A stretch of DNA of 53,901 nt, taken from NCBI GenBank assembly GCA_018812265.1, contig JAHJDG010000164.1:1-53901 (forward strand). The letters are read 5' to 3'. How positions within the stretch are numbered: the first letter of the stretch is position 1; each line of letters begins with the position of its first letter. Both the position numbers and the translations under genes were made by a program. Of this stretch, positions 49,202 through 53,901 are shown piece after piece. The notes under the pieces were generated by a model. The model was not told the origin of the DNA. It saw only the letters and a list, made by a program, of their open reading frames with translations, and made no database searches. This DNA is from a bacterium. Lineage in GTDB: Bacteria; Electryoneota; RPQS01.

Positions 49202-52117
49202 ATGTGGCGTACATTACTGATTATAATTGCTTGTGTTATGCCGCTGTGGGTGGGTGCGCAGCCGATGCTGGACACGGCGTGGGTGAGGCAATACACGATA
49301 CCCGGATGGAGGGCTGTTCAAGCAGGCTTCCGTCAAACCTCCGACAATGGCTACATCATTGCCATGGGGAGGGACTCTTATGACGAAGAATACGGTATGG
49401 CGGCGCTCAAGTTGGACTCCCTTGGCAATCAGGTATGGTTCAACACATTTGGAGATTCAGGCGGTTACATTACAACATGGGCAGTTGTACCGACAGCAGA
49501 TGGAGGATGCACTCTGGTCGGCTGGAAATGGATGCTTTCTTTGGCGGATAGATTGTTATTGGTACGTGTTGATGTCAACGGAGATTCCTTGTGGCGTCGA
49601 GAGATTCCTTTTTCTTACACAGGCGATAGTTTTGACATACATGCATTTGAGCTTGGCAACGGGAACCTTGGTGTGATTTACTCATTTATTGATATTTGGA
49701 GTGAAGTGGCCTCAACGATACTGTATATCTTCAATGATACGGGGAACAATGTAGGTACTCATGGATTGAATGGGTACATTCAATGTATTTATCCTCTCGA
49801 TGGAGGTGGGTGTCTGTATGGTGGTACCAATACTCAGTTTCATCATGAATATTCGAGCGAAAGTGCCATTGCTGGGAGGATCAGTCCGGAGGGGGAATTG
49901 GTTCAATTCTGGGATTCTGGCAACTACGTTGTTTGGTCATCGGAGGGATTCTATGCAGTAGCACCAACGGCTGATCAAGGACTTGTTTTTTGCCGACTGG
50001 GACGCCGATTAGAAAGGCTTACGGCCGACTGGACGTCCATCGAATGGTCTCGATTTCTACCATCAGACCCGACAGAGTATTGGATAGGTCAATACTCGGA
50101 TGGTGGGTATCTTGTGTTCTCTCCCGAGAGTCAGGGAGAATCTCTGCTATTACGTAGAACAGACCCCTGGGGTTTTGTCTCGTGGACTCATGCATATCCC
50201 GTGGGTGGTTTCAGCCATTTGCTGGGGGGAGTCAAAGACGATCGTGGCTGCACACTTCTCGGTACAAGCACTAACACGATCAAGGTAGTGAGGCTCGAAG
50301 AAATCGCTGACATGCGCACAGTCCAGGTCACGTATCCGAATGGCGGTGAAGTATGGGATGTCTGGCTGTCGCAGCCCTTCCGCTGGTGGTCATGGAACGC
50401 ACTTGACGCTGTTCGCATCGAACTCAACCGAAACTACCCGACGGGTGAGTGGGAGGTAATGCGGGACAGTACGGAGAATGACGGACTGGATTCGGTTTAC
50501 ATTAGTCCACTGTTCTCCGACTCATGCCGGATTCGGGTGCAGGTGCTGGGAGATACGCTGGTTGATGAATCGGACGGGTGCTTTGCCATCCAGTACCAAC
50601 CGCGGATTGTCGTGAGTACAAGGGGTTGGCTGTGGGTTGAGCGAATGAATTCGATTCAATGGGTGGGTCGTGAGCCTACTGGACCAGCCGTACGGATCGA
50701 GCTGAATCGGCACTACCCAAGCGAACAATGGGAAATCCTCGCCGACAGCACTGCCAATGACGGCGAGGAAGAGTGCTGGATTACCTTTCCAATGTCCGAC
50801 AGTTGCCGATTGCGGATTAGCTCCGTCAGTGACACCTTTCAAGCTTTGTCACAAGAGTGTTTCATCGGCTATTACGGGAGAGTCACGCTCGTTGCACCCA
50901 ATTCCGGCAGCGTTTGGCAGACTCTTACTTACGGTGATATACGATGGGAGTCGCGGGGAATAAGCAGAATCGCTCTTGATCTCAACCGAGATTATCCTAA
51001 CGGCGAGTGGGAACTGATCGCCAACAATCTGATTGCGAGCGATCAAACCTATCGCTATCTGGTAAGGGAGCCGTCATCCGACCACTGCCGGTTCCGAGTG
51101 CGAGCTCTCGATGACACGGTCAAAGACGTGATGGATGGTGACTTCTCAATCGAGCTAATCCCCAATATTGTTGTAACATATCCCAATCGCTTCCGCAGCT
51201 GGTATCAGGGAGACACCGCTCGAGTGCAATGGTTATCGTCCGACATCCATCTGCCACTCCGAATCAGGATTGAATGGCACGATGGCACCCATGAAATACT
51301 CGTCCCCAGGACTGAGGATGATGGCAGCGAGGATTTTGTGTTAGCCACCACGCGTGTATCGGCATTTGCGAATTTGATCGTTGAGACATTGGATCGCAGA
51401 GTCTTCGGAAGGTCCACGACAATTTATGTTTCCAATCCTTTACCGCTTGCCATCGCCAATTCTGACGGACGCTGTCAGGGCTGGGATGCGGGGAAGATCG
51501 AGGCCGGAGAGTCCATTGTAGATACTTTCCGATACGCCAATATTAGAAACGACCAACTGGAGATAAACAGACCACTCTGGGTACAACATGACTCCCACCG
51601 TCAGTGCTTTCATTTTAACACAGATTGCCCTGATTTCTTTTTCGTCGATCACTATGAATTGAGTAGTTGCGCATTCACGCTTGTTTATGCACCGCTTGTT
51701 GTTGACGTGCATACCGACACCTTGCTAATCCCCTACCGCGCAGGTTACTTCTCCGACCAATACGACACGCTGCGGTTTCCGCTTGTCGGGCGTGCCGTTG
51801 CCACCCCTGCCGCTCCTGAGGTGACGATTCATGTTATAGGGAATGACGTCGAACTGCGATGGCAACCCGTTACGACCAACCGTCATAGCGTCCCCGTCCA
51901 TGTCACCGGCTATCTAGTTTTTCGATCTGAATATCCCAACGGCATGTTCCACTACACAGCCAACGTGTTCAATCCTTACTACCGGGACACAGGCGTGGTT
52001 AGCAGCGACTCCGTGATGTTCTATCATGTCATTGCATATGACGGCACGGAAGATCGCCTTGACGAATTGACTCCGGGAATGACGGAAGAGGAAGTGCGGG
52101 CGCGGTTGCGGGAATAG
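49202..52117 (+). CDS. Secreted protein with propeller-like N-terminus and four tandem Ig-like repeats
   Basis: 971 aa. Started at 49202, where a signal peptide opens (MWRTLLIIIACVMPLWVGAQ); the earlier in-frame start at 49082 would read through the terminator region. The N-terminal 360 residues have 'GNQVWFNTFGDSGGY...ADGGC' type repeats, common in secreted beta-propeller-like proteins. Four repeats begin near residues 374, 468, 560 and 655 (period about 93) with TYPNGGEVW, STRGWLWVE, APNSGSVW and TYPNRFRSW, each followed by I/V-x-W and ELNRxYPxxxWE; they resemble the Ser/Thr-rich GPI-anchored (Kre9/Knh-like) Ig domain. The C-terminal 250 residues are Ig/FN3-like. No sorting tail. The gene is less GC-rich than its neighbours. 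Confidence 0.82.
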   Translation: MWRTLLIIIACVMPLWVGAQPMLDTAWVRQYTIPGWRAVQAGFRQTSDNGYIIAMGRDSYDEEYGMAALKLDSLGNQVWFNTFGDSGGYITTWAVVPTADGGCTLVGWKWMLSLADRLLLVRVDVNGDSLWRREIPFSYTGDSFDIHAFELGNGNLGVIYSFIDIWSEVASTILYIFNDTGNNVGTHGLNGYIQCIYPLDGGGCLYGGTNTQFHHEYSSESAIAGRISPEGELVQFWDSGNYVVWSSEGFYAVAPTADQGLVFCRLGRRLERLTADWTSIEWSRFLPSDPTEYWIGQYSDGGYLVFSPESQGESLLLRRTDPWGFVSWTHAYPVGGFSHLLGGVKDDRGCTLLGTSTNTIKVVRLEEIADMRTVQVTYPNGGEVWDVWLSQPFRWWSWNALDAVRIELNRNYPTGEWEVMRDSTENDGLDSVYISPLFSDSCRIRVQVLGDTLVDESDGCFAIQYQPRIVVSTRGWLWVERMNSIQWVGREPTGPAVRIELNRHYPSEQWEILADSTANDGEEECWITFPMSDSCRLRISSVSDTFQALSQECFIGYYGRVTLVAPNSGSVWQTLTYGDIRWESRGISRIALDLNRDYPNGEWELIANNLIASDQTYRYLVREPSSDHCRFRVRALDDTVKDVMDGDFSIELIPNIVVTYPNRFRSWYQGDTARVQWLSSDIHLPLRIRIEWHDGTHEILVPRTEDDGSEDFVLATTRVSAFANLIVETLDRRVFGRSTTIYVSNPLPLAIANSDGRCQGWDAGKIEAGESIVDTFRYANIRNDQLEINRPLWVQHDSHRQCFHFNTDCPDFFFVDHYELSSCAFTLVYAPLVVDVHTDTLLIPYRAGYFSDQYDTLRFPLVGRAVATPAAPEVTIHVIGNDVELRWQPVTTNRHSVPVHVTGYLVFRSEYPNGMFHYTANVFNPYYRDTGVVSSDSVMFYHVIAYDGTEDRLDELTPGMTEEEVRARLRE

Positions 52118-52143
52118 CGACGGTTTTCTATCTACAGATGAAG

Positions 52144-52169
52144 AAGCGGCGACCTTCGGGCCGCCGCTT
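52144..52169. terminator. Convergent terminator with UUCG tetraloop
   Basis: Stem AAGCGGCG (52144-52151) with CGCCGCTT (52162-52169); inside it CC-TTCG-GG forms a C(UUCG)G tetraloop. It stands between the convergent 49202-52117 (+) and 52194-52835 (-) genes and can serve both. Confidence 0.7.
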
Positions 52170-52193
52170 TGTTTCATGCAGAAAGTCTGCTCG

Positions 52194-52835
52194 CTATCCG
52201 GTCGCCTGCTTGAGGCGGGCGCGCTTGACGAAGTTGCGAATGTTCTGTTCGTGGGCGGTGACGGTCTTCTCGGGGCCGACCACCTTCACGAACCAGTTGC
52301 CGGCCGGAGTTTCGATCACCGAGGCGATCATCCGCGAGTGGGGAATATCTTCAGCGGGGCCGGTGCCCATCATCGCGCCGCCACCGATCTGAGTTCCGGT
52401 GACGTCGGTGGTGATGACGGTGAGCAGCCCCACCATCATCGTATCGGTCTTGGCCACTTGCCCGCCCGGTTCACCGTGCGGACCTTTGAGCTGGCCGTGC
52501 CACCGCTGTATATTTGATTTGGCGCTGCCACCGGTTCCGGGAAAATGAAAGACCGCCAATTCCGCCGGAATGGTGTCCCCCTTGACGGGACCGATATTGA
52601 TCTGGGCCATGCGCATCGCTCCGGTGGGTTCGGTGCGAGTCCAGCCCTCGGGCAGAACGGCCAGCATGGTGTCGAGATCGAGAACTCCCGCCGCTGTTCC
52701 TTCCATAGGAGCGATTCTCATGCTCTTGACCCGCGCTGAGTGCGGGTCTTCCGTTTCCTTGACGGGTTCGACCTTCTTAGAACATCCGGCGATGAGAAAA
52801 AGGGTCAGCACAACAATGAAAAAATTGATTTTCAT
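52194..52835 (-). CDS. Lipoprotein of unknown function
   Basis: 213 aa. I place the start at 52835, where ATG opens a lipoprotein signal (MKINFFIVVLTLFLIAGC, lipobox IAGC at Cys18); the in-frame extension to 53015 is not protein-like. After a Lys/Glu linker come two short domains: DTMLAVLPEGWTRTEPTG and AELAVFHFPGTGGS, then KTDTMMVGLLTVITTDVTGT and AGNWFVKVVGP. Similar small lipoproteins with 'P.GW....P....R.A.y.......ELAVF.F' patterns are common in planctomycete and FCB genomes without known role. It is probably anchored in the periplasm or outer membrane. Confidence 0.75.
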   Translation of the reverse strand: MKINFFIVVLTLFLIAGCSKKVEPVKETEDPHSARVKSMRIAPMEGTAAGVLDLDTMLAVLPEGWTRTEPTGAMRMAQINIGPVKGDTIPAELAVFHFPGTGGSAKSNIQRWHGQLKGPHGEPGGQVAKTDTMMVGLLTVITTDVTGTQIGGGAMMGTGPAEDIPHSRMIASVIETPAGNWFVKVVGPEKTVTAHEQNIRNFVKRARLKQATG

Positions 52836-53075
52836 GAGATTGCAGTTGTCTTGATAATTGCGAGTCGGGCTTTCTGTACCTGTAAGGTAAGATTCCTCGA
52901 GGAGAGAATCAAGAGCCATGACGAATGGCACAGGAAATCGTCGAGTAGTAGCTACGTTTCGTTGACGCCCAATCCGTAAAAGTCCAATTATGAGGACACC
53001 ATCACATGGCTTCACCGAGCTTCACGGCTTTGCGGAAAATGGTGCTGTTGAAGTAAAGAGAAGATAGAATAGGCA

Positions 53076-53138
53076 TGTGTCGTTGCGAGCGGACAATCTC
53101 ATCACGATGGCTGTCTTCAGAATGTGCTCGGATGAGTT
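53076..53138. repeat. Possible second copy of the GTCATT-type element
   Basis: Begins TGTGTCGTTGCGAGCGGACAAT(CTC) and ends GAAATGACG, with the end being an inverted form of the beginning (GTCGTT/AATGAC). It shares the layout of the element at 23997 (GTCATT end, an AATCTC block, inverted GATGACA), but the interior differs. Confidence 0.3.
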
Positions 53139-53411
53139 AGAAATGACGAATAGCTCGAACGTCACACTCCATTTTACATAACGCTTATCCGCTTCGTTCC
53201 TGCGAAGAAAAGGCTGCTCTGTTGGGCAGTCTTAATTCGCATCTCCCATGCTGAACCCTTCCCGGATTATAGAGGAGTGAAAGCTGTCCGTTCGAGGATT
53301 TCGAGGAGGCCGTTTGCCAAATTGACTCGCGTTAATTAATTTCCTCACTTTTTCTCTTGGAAAATCTGCTTTAGTTTTTTTCTGATATTCTTTAGAATCA
53401 TCGAACACATC

Positions 53412-53441
53412 TTGACTTGAGTAATTTAGCTTGTGTAGATT
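53412..53441 (+). promoter_or_regulatory. Sigma-70-like promoter for the parallel beta-helix protein
   Basis: TTGACT (53412-53417) and TAGATT (53436-53441) with 18 bp between, in an AT-rich region. Expected transcription start is near 53448, giving a leader of about 88 nt. The same hexamers with 17-bp spacing precede the giant surface protein at 16429. Confidence 0.45.
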
Positions 53442-53483
53442 CTGTCAAGCGAGTCAGTAACGAGCAGAATACCAACCTAAGCG

Positions 53484-53523
53484 GGAATCGCTCCGGGAGT
53501 CTCGCAGCTTCCGGAGCGATTCC
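53484..53523 (+). promoter_or_regulatory. Strong leader hairpin directly before the ribosome site
   Basis: A 13-bp perfect stem (53484-53496 with 53511-53523), extendable by an A-U and a G-U pair. It ends 4 nt before the GAGG ribosome site (53527-53530) and 12 nt before the ATG at 53536. There is no U-run, so it is not a terminator. It may stabilise the message or control translation. Confidence 0.45.
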
Positions 53524-53535
53524 GTCGAGGCTATT

Positions 53536-53901
53536 ATGAGAAGTCTTTTCTTCGTCGTTCTGCTGCCCGCGCTGTCTTACGGAGCCGTGATAAACGTGTT
53601 TCCTCCCTCTGGTATTCAATCGGCCGTTCATCAGGCGTCTCCCCACGACACGATTCTCGTTCACGACGGCGAATACACCGAGACGGTTGTCCTATACGGG
53701 AAAGATCTGGTGATTGCCAGCTTGTACCTGATGGACGGCGACATCTCGCACGTATCGGCCACGATCATCTGTCCCGATTCGCTTCATCCCGACACCGGGA
53801 GCTGTCTGGTATATGCCTACGGCGAAACGCTGGCGGGTGCATTGGTTGGTGTGACTCTGCGCAATGGCAGAGGAACGTATTGGAACTATGCCGGTGGTCC
53901 G
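53536..53901 (+). CDS. Secreted parallel beta-helix protein, 3' end outside window
   Basis: The frame is open from ATG at 53536 to the window end (122 codons). Signal peptide MRSLFFVVLLPALSYGA, then INVFPPSGIQSAVHQASPHD and ILVHDGEYTE, then DLVIASLYLMDGD. This is the opening coil of pectate-lyase-like right-handed beta-helix proteins (the 'IQ.AI..A..GDTI.V..G.Y.E.....K...I.S' pattern). Such proteins in this group often end in type IX sorting tails, which cannot be checked here. GAGG stands 5 bases before the ATG. Confidence 0.8.
   Translation, partial: MRSLFFVVLLPALSYGAVINVFPPSGIQSAVHQASPHDTILVHDGEYTETVVLYGKDLVIASLYLMDGDISHVSATIICPDSLHPDTGSCLVYAYGETLAGALVGVTLRNGRGTYWNYAGGP

Larger units (their letters stand above)
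52836..53535. other. Long intergenic region upstream of the last gene
   Basis: 700 bp without a convincing gene. Its contents are a possible dispersed element (53076-53138), a hairpin AAGGCTGC/GCAGTCTT at 53210-53233 that reads like a terminator on the minus strand, an AT-rich stretch at 53330-53450 with a promoter candidate, and a strong leader hairpin at 53484-53523. The 88-codon minus frame at 53398-53664 crosses these signals and the start of the real plus gene and is rejected. Confidence 0.4.

Noticed and set aside
48444-52117. A complete DarTG toxin-antitoxin pair
   Set aside because: The next gene is a secreted Ig-repeat protein behind a terminator, and the upstream genes are a transporter and a GNAT-like protein. 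No macrodomain was found.
1-53901. tRNA, rRNA, tmRNA or RNase P RNA genes
   Set aside because: I looked for the T-loop GGTTCGAAT-type signature and the conserved ends of tmRNA and RNase P RNA and saw none. A covariance search would be needed to exclude weak cases.

Overview
The window is about 54 kb of GC-rich bacterial chromosome, dense with genes on both strands. The best taxonomic clue is a C-terminal type IX secretion (Por) sorting domain on the 5557-7347 protein, with the tail of a second one as a remnant at 24085-24171. Together with many large Cys-rich secreted surface proteins, a Wzx/glycosyltransferase/Gfo-Idh/lpxB lipid locus and RND efflux, this suggests a Gram-negative member of the FCB superphylum, probably an uncultured candidate phylum. 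The phylum itself cannot be fixed from the sequence. There is no rRNA, tRNA, CRISPR array, prophage or transposase.

Layout. 1-5.4 kb: end of an outer-membrane-like protein, a 1408-aa hybrid multi-PAS sensor kinase and a small membrane protein. 5.5-12.5 kb (minus): a sorted surface protein, then a tight operon of a Tat-exported AmmeMemoRadiSam radical SAM enzyme, a MEMO-AMMECR1 fusion lipoprotein and a membrane-embedded spermidine-synthase-fold protein. 13-16.1 kb (minus): a cytoplasmic histidine kinase with an NtrC-type sigma-54 regulator. 16.4-22.2 kb: a giant secreted protein that carries a probable clan-CD (legumain/caspase-like) cysteine peptidase domain behind its own promoter and a terminator-like leader hairpin. 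22.3-23.9 kb (minus): a YCF48-like protein and a lipocalin. 24.0-31.2 kb (minus): an envelope glycolipid locus (GT2, Wzx-type flippase, small membrane protein, Gfo/Idh oxidoreductase, lpxB remnant), into which a type IIG-like restriction-modification gene appears to have been inserted. 31.3-34.1 kb (minus): CheY and CheX-like proteins, then a cystathionine gamma-synthase-family enzyme. 34.6-40.8 kb (plus): a heavy-metal RND efflux operon. 41.3-45.4 kb: DNA polymerase I, an 800-bp gap with hairpins, and a Lys/Ala-rich histone-H1-like protein. 45.5-49.1 kb: an unknown protein with a GNAT-like half, an MFS exporter and a DarT-like ADP-ribosyltransferase without an adjacent DarG. 49.2-53.9 kb: secreted proteins and a lipoprotein; the last gene runs off the window.

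The points most worth a second look are as follows. (1) The AmmeMemoRadiSam operon carries export signals, the radical SAM enzyme has a CxxCH insert, and the third gene is a synthase-fold membrane protein. (2) The peptidase domain is hidden in the giant surface protein. (3) An orphan DarT-like toxin is translationally coupled to a transporter. (4) Two genes, the restriction-modification enzyme and the RND adaptor, are each broken by exactly one in-frame stop codon. (5) The head of lpxB is joined to the tail of a type IX-sorted protein. (6) Two secreted-protein genes share a TTGACT-N17/18-TAGATT promoter with a hairpin in the leader.

All functional calls come from reading motifs by eye. No database search was run.
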